Of a stretch of DNA of 64,000 nucleotides, positions 1-11,024 are shown in pieces. The DNA is taken from positions 48,864,073-48,928,072 of the forward strand of contig CP136064.1 of the NCBI GenBank assembly GCA_032622095.1, written 5' to 3'. A program made the position numbers and the translations under genes. Positions within the stretch are counted from its first letter, which is position 1; each line of letters opens with the position of its first letter. Under the pieces are notes generated by a model. That model was not told the DNA's origin. It saw only the letters and a list, made by a program, of their open reading frames with translations, and made no database searches. Source of the DNA: Siphonodentalium dalli. Taxonomy: Eukaryota; Mollusca; Scaphopoda; Gadilida; Siphonodentaliidae.

Positions 1-199
1 TTAATCGACTGCTTAACCACAGCAGAATTATGGGTAACTTTTCAGGATTTAGTCGGAAATATGGCTTGTTGCCATTCATCGGAAAGCTCTCCCCAAGAGC
101 TTTCCGATGAATGGAAACTAGCCATAGTTCCGACTAAATCCTGAAAAGTTACCCATAATTCTGCTGTGGTAAAGCAGTCGATTAATTAGGGCATTACTG
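1..199. mobile_element. Hairpin MITE, family A, copy 1 (left end cut by window start)
   Basis: The two halves are inverted copies of each other, 'ccacagcagaattatgggtaa' style arms of about 90 bp, so the whole unit folds into a hairpin. The right terminus reads GGGCATTACTG followed by TA. Complete copies elsewhere in the window start TA-CAGTAATGCCC and end GGGCATTACTG-TA. TA target duplication with CAGT termini fits a Tc1/mariner-type non-autonomous element. There is no coding capacity. Confidence 0.8.
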
Positions 200-680
200 T
201 ATTTCAAAATCCCGCAAATCAGTAGAGTTATCACTTCCAGTTATAATTATAGTTTAAAATCTGCAGCGATCAACTGTTGGCTTTGATTCATCAATTAAAG
301 ATGATGCCATGTGAGAACATTATAAATGGAAAAACATATAACTTATTTTTCAGTGGATAATGAAGAATGTCATTCATGAACGAGGCAATTTTTTATAAAT
401 AATAGTCTCCCACACTATGACATAATTTTTTGTATCCATTCAAAAATAATAGACATCCTCTATATTTATCCAAATACATTGACTTGAAAAAGTACCTTAC
501 ATCTATATAGATGGGCAGTGCTAGTTATGGTTCTAAATTGTTCCTGAATGAAGGCTAAGACCATCACATGTAGTTGGGTGTGAAGACAAAACTGGTGAAG
601 AGGGTATTTCTCTGGCGCTTGGTCCAACAAGAGCTCGGCTGTCACCCGGTGCATACCACCTAGTATGGGCATACCTATAA
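200..680. other. Intergenic, no feature recognised
   Basis: AT-rich sequence. Part of it (about 210-400) reappears in diverged form at 22360-22560, again beside a family A MITE, so this flank is itself a dispersed or duplicated segment. No gene or RNA seen. Confidence 0.4.
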
Positions 681-683
681 CTT

Positions 684-1115
684 ATGGCTGAGATACTTCG
701 GCAGACAGACCCAAAAACCAATAGTTCCAGACAAACAAAGATGAATAACTCTAGAACGGAAAAACAAAACAATTGTAAGTTGAACACTCCATTGAATGCC
801 CTTATAGTAGTGAACCTCCATACCAAATTTCATTGTGATCTTTCAGCCGGTGGTGGAGATATCTGCTCGGATGGACAAAAAACCAACATTCCAGATAAAC
901 AAAGATGAGTAACTATAGAATGGAAAACCCGAACAAAACAATTGTAATTTGAACACTCCATTGAATGCCCTTATAGTAGTGAACCTCCATACCAAATTTC
1001 ATTGTGATCTTTCAGCCGTCGGTGGAGATATCTGCTCGGATGGACAAAAAACCAACATTCCGGATAAACAAAGATGAATAACTCTAGAATGGAAAACCCG
1101 AACGAAACGATTGAA
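684..1115 (+). repeat. Dispersed repeat family E, about 2.5 tandem units
   Basis: Units of about 165 bp run 'gataaacaaagatgaataac ... cactccattgaatg ... gtgaacctccatacc ... ttcattg ... ggtggagatatctgctcgg'. The same unit recurs diverged at 24860-25200 and 45040-45570 and partly at 3780-3830 and 4480-4540. Short open frames inside are accidental. Confidence 0.7.
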
Positions 1116-1267
1116 CACTCCATTACTTACTTCTGCAATCCAACCGTCCAGCATCGGATAACCTCAACTTGTTGAGTGAACTGTACATATTTACAGGTAC
1201 CATATAACGTCACCATATTAGGGGATAAAATGTATAAAATATATTGGTTAAAATGCACCGTGCACGG

Positions 1268-3802
1268 TCATTCGTCGCCACCAATGTTCTTTCTGTCGAT
1301 CGAGTACTTCTTTCTGGCACAGTGCAAGCGATAGCATAGATGCATACAGCTGATCTTTAGTCTTGATAGCAGAGCTGCAACCCCTTCGCAATCCTCAATC
1401 TGCAATCTGTGAATCCCATTACCCAGGATGACTGTGAGTTTGTCCTTTGTCGACAAGTTGTTGAAATCCTCTTTCGTTATTTCATCATATATGTTCTTGA
1501 TATGTTGAAGACAACCCCCTCTAACCGACTCTAAGATCTCACATTCCAACAGTAGGTGTTCAATAGTCTCTCTCTTCAAGTTACAGCAACGGCATATCCC
1601 TTCTGACTTTGAGATGTTGAATTTTTGGTTGTGTATTTCTAGCGTATATGTGTTAGTCAGCATCTTCAGCTTCACCGCAATCTTTGCTGTGATGTCATTA
1701 GCTGAATTCATACCACCAATGATGTTGTTGATCTTTCCTGGTGTATAGGTAGTGGGATCTAGTAGTTGTAAGGTGCTGTACAAATGGCATAGATAGTAGT
1801 AATGTAGCTCTTCCAGTAGCGGTTGACTGAGTCTTTAGTAATTTTCTTCCAGGCATTTTTCTTCACGGGGTGATGTAATAAGTTCAATGGAGATGGTAGC
1901 TCGTATTTATACAGTATTCTCCTGACCTCAGAAAACCAGCTGTTGCTTTTCTCATCTTTCAATATTAGTTGGCGGAGTGCCAGTTTTTTCTCTATTGAAG
2001 ATTCATCTTGATGGGTGAGATTGTTGAAGAACGTGAGAGCCTTCAAGTCGATTTGTGCCTCTATCGGGAGGAGACCTGACAGTATGTATATAGCAGGATT
2101 AGCTACATTTGGTGGTAGAGATAGCAACTGCTTAACGAACTTCTTCTGATATCCCTCCAGCATGTTGACGTGTCTTTCTTCTGGTAGCAGGATTTCACAT
2201 CCATATGTCAAAGTGGGAATAACATATGTCCTATAAATATGAAGGCATGTCTCTTGGTCCAATCCATTCTCCCCATGGAAGCCAAGCGGCATTAGACTAT
2301 AAGCTGTTCTTCTCGCCTTTTTGATATTATTTTGTATGGTTTCCATGACTGATTTGGTGGCTGTTGTTGAGCGGAGTATACCAAGATGGGCTGCCACATC
2401 GACGTTGGGCATCTGTGTCCCAGCCAGATCCCATGTTTTGTCAATAGTATTTTTTCTTCCGTTTGGTGAAATCTTCAATATTACACTTTTCTTCGGTTGA
2501 AGGAGATACCGATGTAAATTACTGTATTGATATGCAGTGTTGATCAGGATTTGGAGATCATTTGGATCACTGCTCATCAGTGCGACATCATCTGCGCATG
2601 CTGTGGAGTTCATTCGGATGGTTCCAATGCTGCTACCTAGACTGTTCGCCAGCAGTGAATGCAGTAGATCCTCTATATATAGCTTGTAGAGGTCGGCGCT
2701 TAAGAAACCACTCTGTCTCACTCCTTGATATATCTCGAATGGTTCCGATCTTTGGTTGTTCCACTTTACAACGGATACACAGTCTGTGTGAAGGTTATCG
2801 ATCACTGACCAGCAAACAGCGTGAGTGTTTGTGAGGTATGTTTTTCTCATCAGTATTTCTTTTGTGACAACGTCAAAGGCTGACTTCGCATCCATGCAGG
2901 AATGCTACATATATCGGTGTGTTGTTATCCAGGCCTTCTCTGACTATCTCCTCGACCATCAATGCACTATTAAGTGGAGACGCGTTGGCGGTGAATCCTC
3001 TTTGAGTTGGAGCTTGTGTAGGTAGAGTACATTTTCGTAGGTATTCACGCATGATGACTTCCACAATTTTCAGGATAACTGGTAACACAGTGATGCCCCG
3101 ATAATTGGAAGAGGCTGTCTTGTCGCCTTTACGTTTATATATTGGATTAAGTAGGCCGATCTTGAGATTTGCAGGCACTTCTTTATTTATCAGGATACAG
3201 TTGATTATGCTCGTTAGAATACCTAGCAGGTCCTCGCCACCAAAGATAAAATGCTCCACTGTTAGCCCAAAGATGTCCTGGGCTTTTCTTCTATGTAAAA
3301 ATCCTAATGCATTGATCACGTCCCCACGGCTGACCTCTTCTAACTTGTCGTCTGGTAGACATTCTGAGATGTGTTGATAGTCCCTTTGACATAGTTTCGG
3401 GAAATTGTGATTGTAGCCATTGGCTGCTGGTTTAGCAAGATTGCTGAAGTGCTGATGCCAGCCTTGTAGTACTTGCTCATTACTGTACACTTGTCCGTCC
3501 ACATTAAGGTCAGATATCATTACGGCTCCCGAATTTCTCTGTTTACTTATTAATTTGTAGAATGTTTCAGAATCAGATGCCCTTGTTGTCATGATCTTGT
3601 CCTTATATCTTGCATCCTTCATGCTGACTGCTTCTCGAACTTTCGTGCGGTAGAGCTTACGAGATTCTTTCTTTTGTACTAAAAGCATGTTATCGTGGGC
3701 TGATGGTCTTCCAGCTTTTACCCAGCTGCTGTGCGCATTTCTATTTGAATATAGGGCAAATGACTTTGTACATTGAATGTACTCGTAGTAGTGAACATCC
3801 AT
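1268..3802 (-). pseudogene. Degenerate non-LTR retrotransposon (LINE) reverse transcriptase
   Basis: Three minus-strand frames read as one broken polyprotein. 3802-2873 carries the start of the reverse transcriptase domain: NPIYKRKGD, SNYRGITVLP and TQRGFTA. 2895-1759 continues with DAKSAFDVV, QGVRQSGFLSADLYKLYIEDLL-type palm motifs and the catalytic ADDVALMSS. 1783-1268 holds the C-terminal CRCC ... HLLLEC zinc-knuckle-like segment seen at LINE polyprotein ends. Frames change near 2885 (YVAFL to DAKSAFD) and near 1775, so at least two indels break it. The endonuclease domain expected upstream is absent, consistent with 5' truncation. The 'QGVRQSG' box has lost the usual second glycine. The domain order matches the Jockey/CR1-like groups; the clade is not assigned. 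It is a dead insertion, not a host gene. Confidence 0.88.
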
Positions 3803-4808
3803 AACAAATTACCAAATTGCACTGAGATATGACAACCAGTGGTTAAGGACTTTGTCAACCCATTTTCCCCAAAATTTGATAGAGCAAAACTTACGGATTC
3901 TGTTCATTAGCTCAACTTGACTTTCACGGGGGGGGGGGGGGGGGGGGAGAACTGCGACGTGAGGATCGGTGGCATTCCGATAAAGAGACGGTGGAAATCC
4001 GATAAAGAGACGGTGGAAATCCGATAAACGAGACGGTTCGCTTTCGACGACAAGCGAGATTTTCTTCGTGTTTGGGCATTCAAACGGAATTTCCGTGACA
4101 AATCAGGTTTCATATCATCATATCGTTATTTAAGTTACTAATATCCATCAAAATCTAGACGATACAGTGACTAAAACCAAGAGAATAGCCATTTAAAAGT
4201 CACGCGACGGTTCGTTTTCCGATAAAAGACACGCGACGGTTCGTTTTTTTTCCACCGATCCTCACGTCGCAGTTCTCCCCCGTGACTTTGTAAAGTTTGA
4301 GCTATTGCCATGGCTTTGTCGTCCGTGTGTGCGTGATTCGTCAACAATTTCCTTTAGCACGGGCTACAGGTCGTACCTTTTGTCGGATCTTTATAAAATT
4401 TGTCATAGCTGTTGACATTGACATGTAGATGGGAACGGGTCATTTTGGGGTTATTCGAAAGAAAAAAATGGCCGCCAGTGAACATCCATAACAAATTATA
4501 AAATTTCATTGAGATCTGACAACCAGTGGTTAAGGACTTTATCAACCCATTTTCCCCAAAATTGATAGAGTAAAACTAACGGATTCTGTTCATTAGCTCA
4601 ACTTGACTTTGTAAAGTTTGAGCTATTGCCATGGCTTTGTCGTCCCACATGTGTGCGTGATTCGTCAACAATTGCCTTTAGCACGGGCTACAGGTCGTAA
4701 CTTTGGTCGGATCTTTATAAAATTTGTCATAGCTGTTGACATTGACATGTAGATGGGAACAAGTTATTTTGGGGTCATTCGGAAAAAAACATGGCTGCCA
4801 GTGGCGCT
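3795..4808. repeat. Tandem duplication (about 330-bp unit), first copy interrupted by a MITE
   Basis: Sequence from 'aacatccataacaaatta' at 3795 through 'atggccgccagtg' near 4480 is repeated from 4483 to about 4805. The first copy is lengthened by the insertion at 3925-4284. The second copy shows the uninterrupted site at about 4603-4618 (caacttgactttgtaaag). Confidence 0.75.
3925..4284. mobile_element. Transib-like MITE with 5-bp target duplication and local empty site
   Basis: Termini are CACGGGGG... and ...CCCCCGTG, and the inverted repeats continue through 'agaactgcgacgtgaggatc'. ACTTT flanks both sides (3920-3924 and 4285-4289). The neighbouring tandem copy holds the site with a single ACTTT. 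CAC...GTG ends and a 5-bp duplication are hallmarks of the Transib superfamily, related to RAG recombinase. The left end has a long G run. No transposase is present, so it would be non-autonomous. Confidence 0.7.
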
Positions 4809-4903
4809 GAATAGGTCACTCTCACCTGTTTTCTGTGATAAAGTTACCCAGGTTCCTGAAATTGTGATAAAGTTACCCAGGTTGGAGGGTTACGTAGCGT
4901 TTT

Positions 4904-5957
4904 TCCGAAGACCCATAACTCCGAAGGTCAGATTCTCCGAAAGCCCATAACTCCGAAATCCCATAACTCCGAAGACCCATAACTCCGAAAGCCCATAACT
5001 CCGAAGTCCCATAACTCCGAACGCCCATAACTCCGAAGGTCCGATTCTCCGAAGATCATGTTTTATCGCTTATTAAATAGTGTACAGTCCAGACGCGGGG
5101 TCAATGGGGCCCTAGGGAAGACCGCCCCCAAAAAACATGTCAAATGTCATGTAAACGTCAGGAAATCCCTCCTAGGCATTCAAATATTCATAGTGTTCCT
5201 GCCCAGGGGAGCCCCCGGACCAACGATTGGGGGCGACCCCTCCGATGTATGCGCTCCCCAAATAAGGCCTTCGTGATATGCTTTCGGCATATCATATGCA
5301 TGATATATCCCCCACATATGCTAATTAATGTGCACCCCTAAATGGGAACCCTGGCTCCGCCACTGGTGTGCACCGGGTATATTATAACGAAACGCTGCAA
5401 GAATGTCAGAGTAGCCTAACATGCACAGGGGCGACAAGTTCTTCCCCGTTCACCCCTGTACATTTTACTCTGGCATCTCATGGGCCAACGTAACGTTATA
5501 GTATCTGGTGTATAGTCAGTGGCGGGCCAGGATTCCCATTTAGGTGGGGGCAGTAGGAAAAGTTTGAATATTTTGATGCCCCATGAACGATTTCCGGGCG
5601 TTTACATGACATTGGACATGTTTTGGTAGGGGCCCATATTGTCTGAAATGGCAAGTAGAGGTTTTAATGGGGGCAGTGGGAATTTGGGGACCCCTTGGCT
5701 TCGCCACTGGACTGTACACTATTTAGTAAACGATAATACCCCGATAAAACAAAATCTTCGGAGAATCGGACCTTCGGAGTTATGGGCCGTCGGAGAATCG
5801 GGCCTTCGGAGTTATAGGTCTTCGGAGAATCGGCCCTTCGGAGTTATAGGTCTTCGGAGAATCGGCCCTTCGGAGTTATGGGCTTTCGGAGAATCGGATC
5901 TTCGGAGTTATGGGCCGTCGGAGAATCGGGTCTTCGGAGTTATGGGCCGTACTTATC
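4904..5957. mobile_element. Large foldback element (inverted repeat arms about 450 bp)
   Basis: The left outer part (4904-5055) is an array of 'cccataactccgaag' units. The right outer part (5757-5955) is the same array inverted ('cttcggagttatgggcc', 'ttcggagaatcgg'). Inside, 'taaatagtgtacagtcc' at about 5076 is matched by its reverse complement at about 5708, and 'tcatgtaaacg' and 'ctggctccgccactgg' have inverted partners. No protein is encoded. The open frames seen (for example 5639-6016) are the array translated. Confidence 0.75.
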
Positions 5958-6642
5958 TTGGCGGCATAATAGCCATATCATGCCATCAGGCTATTCTACC
6001 GCTAGCGGCAGAATAAAAATCGGACCTTATTATGCCGCTATAGCGACAGAATAGCTTCGGCCTAAAACAATTGTAAAATAAGTTGCAGCTATTGAACGTA
6101 CGTAGGCGTACGTGTACCTAACCTAACGTTACATAACCTATAACCTAACCATTATTTGTCAGAACATCAATAGTTATTTTGCAAACTAAACATTGGGTCA
6201 ATGTTACAAGAAACATTTGTAATGAAGTCTATATGCAGTTCTATTACAGACCGTAAATTAGGGCCGATGAGATCGGCCCCTGGCACTGAAAGGGTTAAGT
6301 ATTAAAATAAGTTGCAGATATATAAACAGTTGTGAATAGAAAGGCTAATGTTTTTGTATGGATATCGCTGAAATAATTAACATCTGTGGCCTAACCTTAA
6401 CCCTAATGACAACCGACCCATAACAATATTTGACAACCAAACTTATTTGTCAGATAAAATCCGTAGAAATATTTAAAAATGATGCGGACGCATGCAGCGA
6501 GTCTATAAATTCGGGTTACAAATACTACATGTAAATGGAATTATATGCAGCATATGCAACATTGTGGACAAGAATGCCATAAAATCTTGTTTGACACAAT
6601 AATGTTGTGAAAATAATTATTTTTGCATGCATGTAGATCGGT
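5958..6642. other. Intergenic, short inverted repeats only
   Basis: 5960-6055 contains small inverted repeats around 'ggcggcataatag' / 'ttattatgccgc'. A 'ctggcactgaaagggttaa' end-like motif near 6278 recurs near 22027. No gene seen. Confidence 0.4.
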
Positions 6643-8165
6643 ATGGCAAGCCGTTTTCACATTTTTGATTGATTTAGACTAAGTCCAATTATTTGGACTT
6701 AAGTCCAATTAGCGAATTGATTTGGACTTAAGTCCCAATGAATTGGACTTAAGTCCAAATGAATTGGACTTAAGTCCAATTATTTGGACTTAAGTCCAAT
6801 TATTTGGACTTAAGTCCAATTAGTGAATTGATTTGGACTTAAGTCCAATTCATCTGGTTTGAAACGATAGTCCCCTTCTTTGTAATGGTATATTCCTGCA
6901 AGTTTTGATTGACAGTCAAACTCCGTACTAACCAGGGCATTCCTGACTCCAAGACTAACTCCGTACGTCCCCTTTGCCACGTGGCTTGTTTTCGGCATGC
7001 CGAGATTGAAAATGTTTCGAATCCGAATTGGCATCTTAATAAATGCTAACTGCATGCATGAATGAAGTAAAATTAATTCACGACTTGATTCAATTGTTAT
7101 TTGACAGCATGTAGTGTAGGCTACACGCAGTTTCGTTTATTGCATTTACTAAGTGTCTTATTTGTATAATTTGCTCGGTTTTCAACTTCTTACAACACGG
7201 GCTATTGTTGATAGGATCTGGTCCACATCTATGGCAAGCCGTTTTCACATTTTTGATTGATTTAGACTTAAGTCCAATTATTTGGACTTAAGTCCAAATA
7301 ATTGGACTTAAGTCCAAATGAATTGGACTTAAGTCCAATTAGTGAATTGATTTGGACTTAAGTCCAATTCATTTGGACTTAAGTCCAATTCATCTGGTTT
7401 GAAACGATAGTCCCCTTCTTTGTAATGGTATATTCCTGCAAGTTTTGATTGACAGTCAAACTCCGTACTAACCAGGGCATTCCTGACTCCAAGACTAACT
7501 CCGTACGTCCCCTTTGCCACGTGGCTTGTTTTCGGCATGCCGAGATTGAAAATGTTTCGAATCCGAATTGGCATCTTAATAAATGCTAACTGCATGCATG
7601 AATGAAGTAAAATTAATTCACGACTTGATTCAATTGTTATTTGACAGCATGTAGTGTAGGCTACACGCAGTTTCGTTTATTGCATTTACTAAGTGTCTTA
7701 TTTGTACAATTTGCTCATTTCCATCATCATATGTTAAAAATCATTCCGAACTTCTTACAACACGGGCTATTGTTGATAGGATCTGGTCCACATCGAGCTG
7801 ATTCATTATATATGTTGAGAAAGGTAACAATTAACAAGATCAACAAGAATTAGACCCACATGTAAACGGCCATTTTCCCACAACTCCGCCCTATGAGCAA
7901 AACCAGACCTGCTTAATATCTGATGGGGGTGTTTCTTATACAGATGAATTGGACTTAAGTCCAAATGAATTGTACTTAAGTCCAAATACCACATAATTGT
8001 GAATTCGGCGAGGAATTGGACTTAAGTCCAAATAGATGAAAATATCGGTATTTGGACTTAAGTCCAAATCAATTGGACTTAAGTCCAATTCCTCGCCGAA
8101 TTCACAATTATGTGGTATTTGGACTTAAGTCTAAATCAATCGAAAATGTGAAAACGGCTTGCCAT
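6643..8165. mobile_element. TIR element built of TTGGACTTAAGTCCAA palindromes, 8-bp TSD
   Basis: Ends are ATGGCAAGCCGTTTTCACAT and its reverse complement. The inverted repeats extend about 45 bp with one or two mismatches. AGATCGGT is duplicated at 6635-6642 and 8166-8173. The 16-bp palindrome TTGGACTTAAGTCCAA and variants recur in clusters at 6675-6850, 7263-7392 and 7945-8130. The first 588 bp (6643-7230) are repeated from 7231 to about 7797, including a second copy of the left terminus. A minus-strand frame (7055-6810 and 7595-7329) is carried in both halves with no recognised domain. It ends about 65 bp upstream of the sortilin TATA box. Confidence 0.78.
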
Positions 8166-8230
8166 AGATCGGTGCTTATTGCTTAACACCCACGGTCTGG
8201 TGATTATACACGTTTCCCATAGAAATCGGA

Positions 8231-8238
8231 TATAAAAA
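8231..8238 (+). promoter_or_regulatory. TATA box of the sortilin gene
   Basis: TATAAAAA lies 71 bp upstream of the ATG at 8309. A start site near 8260 would leave a 5' UTR of about 45-50 nt. It lies between the transposon end at 8165 and the coding region, so the promoter is very short or includes transposon sequence. The ATG context (caatATGG) has G at +4. Confidence 0.55.
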
Positions 8239-8308
8239 GACCACCAATGCGCGTCTTAATTGCGTACTAGTATTTTCAGAACAACGACCGAGGATAAACG
8301 AAAGCAAT

Positions 8309-10828
8309 ATGGCGCTCCCGTGCAACAAAACACTTCCCGGTGTAACACCAACAGTGGCACTGTTTGTAATTATATTTGTCAATTTTACTTGGATAACCCT
8401 CTGCTCAGTATTGAACACATTTGAATTTTCAGTAAACGATGAACACAACTTTTTGGAAAAAGGCTATGACACCGTGGTCGATGAGGGAAATTTCCGAAAA
8501 TCTTCAAAAGGGAGAATTCGTCGAGGTGTTGACCCCGGATCCTCCGTTAATATGGCTGAGATGTGCAAAAGACAGGGAAAAAATCACTTGCAAGATCTCA
8601 ATTCGATGAAGCTGGAATCTGAACACAATTTTACCAATGGAGCAAGGAGTCTGAGCCTTGCCTGGGCCAGTGAAGATGGGGATAAAATTATTGTCGTGAC
8701 GACCAAAGAGCAGCAATTTTTCAGCATGTTCATGACATCGCCCTCAACAATATACCGTAGTATTGATGGTGGAAAATCATTTGAAAATATTACCAGTAAA
8801 GTGAGTAAATCTGAGAGAGTGTATATTCGTAAAAATAATGGGATAATGAGAAACGACAAAAGTCCAAAAAGAGTTTATTTGATTGGACATAATCTTCATA
8901 AACAAGATACATCGATACTCTATTCAACTGATGACAGTGGAGAAAATTTTTTGGAATCAAAACTTGATTTTTATGTGAATAGAGATATCATTGTGAATCC
9001 ATTTAAGCCAGAACAATTACTGACTCTGTCTCAAGACCAACGACTTTGGCTTTCGACAAACAATGGATATACTTGGACAAATTTACTGAAGAAGGCAGAA
9101 AGCTTTCAGTGGAGTCATTATGAGGAAGAGAAGGATGCAATTTATGCTACATCTGCTGACTCAATTCTTGGTGGAATACAAACATACAAACTTATGAAAA
9201 AATCCTGCATTGATGATAGGCCTAATTGCGACTGGAAAAATATTCTGAATGAACCGATTCATTCATTCAAAGGTTCCGAGAAGTTCCTATATGCCACTGT
9301 AATTATCAACAGTTTTTCGTTCAATGCACAGAGAGTTTTGAAAGTTTCAACTGATGCTGGTGTCTCATGGACCGCTGCTCAACTTCCTCGCCTAAAACCA
9401 GGAACGTTTAAATTCTCAGTGTTAGATATGTCAGAAGGAATTGTGTTTGTCCATGTTGACGAAGTTGGAGATACAGGGTATGGAACACTCTACACATCTG
9501 GTAGGGACGGAATTGTATATTCCGTATCCCTTGAAAAACATTTCTATCCAAATTACATTGAAGTGACTGATTTTTATAAAGTGCAGTCAATGAATGGTGT
9601 GTATATTACCAGTCAGTTGAGTGAAGACAACAGCACACATACCCTTATCACATATAACCGCGGAGCGACATGGCAACCTATAGATCGCCCTGACAAGGTG
9701 CCTTGCCATGATGAGAAGAAAGCTTGTAATCTCCAAATTCATAATACTTACAGTAAGGCACGGCGGCTTCCTATTGAAGTTCCACTGAGCTCACCAAATG
9801 CACCAGGAATAATTCTTGTACATGGCCATGTCGGAGATGGTTTGCAAACTACACCTCCTGATGTATTCATATCAAGGAATGGGGGATACACATTCAGTAA
9901 AATCTTTGATGGGCCACACATGTACAAAATTGCAGATCATGGTGGCCTTCTTGTTGCAGTGAAAAAGGATGACGAACAAAACCGTATATTGAAATTCTCT
10001 ACGGATGAAGGAGTCTGCTGGCATGAATACACATATACCAATGAGTCCATACGGCTAACTGGCTTGTTAGCAGAGCCTGAAGGAAAAACTCTAAAGGTTA
10101 GCATCTGGGGTTATAGTATAGGAAGTAAAACATGGAAAGTATTTTTCATTGATTTCAAAAAGCTTATCACAGAAGAATGTGTTTCTTCAGATTACGTTAC
10201 ATGGCGCCCACACGACTTATTGGAGAAAGAACACAAAGGCTGTATGTTGGGCGAAGTGATGGAAATGGAAAGACTAAGAACATTTTCCTGGTGTTATAAT
10301 GGACAGTCTTATCACAGAACAACGGATAAGAGGTCCTGCGCTTGTAGCCGAGATGACTATCAGTGTGATTATGGTTATGAGAGAAAACTAGACAGTGACG
10401 AATGTGTTGAGTCTAAAGCATTGAAGAAAGACGAACTTGATATTTGTCTGCGGGGTCACGAAGAGAAAATAGTCACTGAAGGTTACAGAAAAATTCCTGG
10501 TGATAAATGTGAAGGCGGCTTCCAACCAACTGGGAAGTATATCGATTTGAGTATGAAGTGTAGCCAGGACAAAATGGTAATTGTAATAAGTAAGCAAGTA
10601 AAAGAAGATTTGTCAAAAACAAGTCCAGTTGCTGTAATAGTTATAGCTCTTTTGGTGGGATTCTTGTGCGTCGTTCTGCTATCATATTTTGCTATCAACT
10701 TCATAAGACTCAGGCGACACCAAGAAATTTCTTCCTATTCGTCTCTTAGTGACCATGTTCAAGTTCAGACTAATAATGAACCTGATAACTATGATACTAA
10801 ACCTATGGGAGGCGAAATTCACATTTAA
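8309..10828 (+). CDS. SORT1: Sortilin-like VPS10-domain sorting receptor, single exon
   Basis: An 839-residue type I membrane receptor. Seen in order: N-terminal signal/anchor stretch (about 14-34); propeptide ending in a furin-type RIRR (69-72); VPS10 beta-propeller with Asp-box repeats such as YRSIDGGKSF, LYSTDDSGENF, LWLSTNNGYTW, KVSTDAGVSW and KFSTDEGVCW; a cysteine-rich 10CC module (about 622-750); a transmembrane helix (about 772-799); and a 40-residue tail. The tail holds YSSL (810-813), which matches the tyrosine sorting motif of vertebrate sortilin, but it lacks the acidic dileucine end. Length matches sortilin (about 830 aa), and no PKD or LDL-receptor modules are present, which argues against SORCS or SORL1. 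By family it would move ligands between Golgi, endosome and surface. The frame is unbroken with no introns, whereas sortilin genes are normally multi-exon, so this looks like a retrogene under selection. No clear poly(A) remnant was found. Confidence 0.93.
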   Translation: MALPCNKTLPGVTPTVALFVIIFVNFTWITLCSVLNTFEFSVNDEHNFLEKGYDTVVDEGNFRKSSKGRIRRGVDPGSSVNMAEMCKRQGKNHLQDLNSMKLESEHNFTNGARSLSLAWASEDGDKIIVVTTKEQQFFSMFMTSPSTIYRSIDGGKSFENITSKVSKSERVYIRKNNGIMRNDKSPKRVYLIGHNLHKQDTSILYSTDDSGENFLESKLDFYVNRDIIVNPFKPEQLLTLSQDQRLWLSTNNGYTWTNLLKKAESFQWSHYEEEKDAIYATSADSILGGIQTYKLMKKSCIDDRPNCDWKNILNEPIHSFKGSEKFLYATVIINSFSFNAQRVLKVSTDAGVSWTAAQLPRLKPGTFKFSVLDMSEGIVFVHVDEVGDTGYGTLYTSGRDGIVYSVSLEKHFYPNYIEVTDFYKVQSMNGVYITSQLSEDNSTHTLITYNRGATWQPIDRPDKVPCHDEKKACNLQIHNTYSKARRLPIEVPLSSPNAPGIILVHGHVGDGLQTTPPDVFISRNGGYTFSKIFDGPHMYKIADHGGLLVAVKKDDEQNRILKFSTDEGVCWHEYTYTNESIRLTGLLAEPEGKTLKVSIWGYSIGSKTWKVFFIDFKKLITEECVSSDYVTWRPHDLLEKEHKGCMLGEVMEMERLRTFSWCYNGQSYHRTTDKRSCACSRDDYQCDYGYERKLDSDECVESKALKKDELDICLRGHEEKIVTEGYRKIPGDKCEGGFQPTGKYIDLSMKCSQDKMVIVISKQVKEDLSKTSPVAVIVIALLVGFLCVVLLSYFAINFIRLRRHQEISSYSSLSDHVQVQTNNEPDNYDTKPMGGEIHI

Positions 10829-10868
10829 TAGCTAATTAATGCCATTACGCTTAAATGTACTCAATCCG

Positions 10869-10874
10869 ATTAAA
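10869..10874 (+). terminator. Possible polyadenylation signal of the sortilin gene
   Basis: ATTAAA, the commonest variant of AATAAA, lies 41 bp past the stop codon. No canonical AATAAA is close. Assignment is by position only. Confidence 0.25.
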
Positions 10875-11024
10875 CACGCCTAAATTATTATTTCTTTGGC
10901 TTCGGGGTAAAAAATATTTTGATTCGAGTCGAGGAACCTACCCATCAAAGCTCAGAGTGATCAGATATCAATTTCTGAAGTTTGTTATTTCAATTGTTTG
11001 TGGCCCAGATTTAACAGGGAAATT

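Noticed and set aside
6810-7595. Duplicated 81/88-codon minus-strand frame beginning MQLAFIKMPIRIRNI
   Set aside because: The two copies arise from the 588-bp internal duplication of a transposon, and their C-termini are translated TTGGACTTAAGTCCAA palindromes. No family is recognised.
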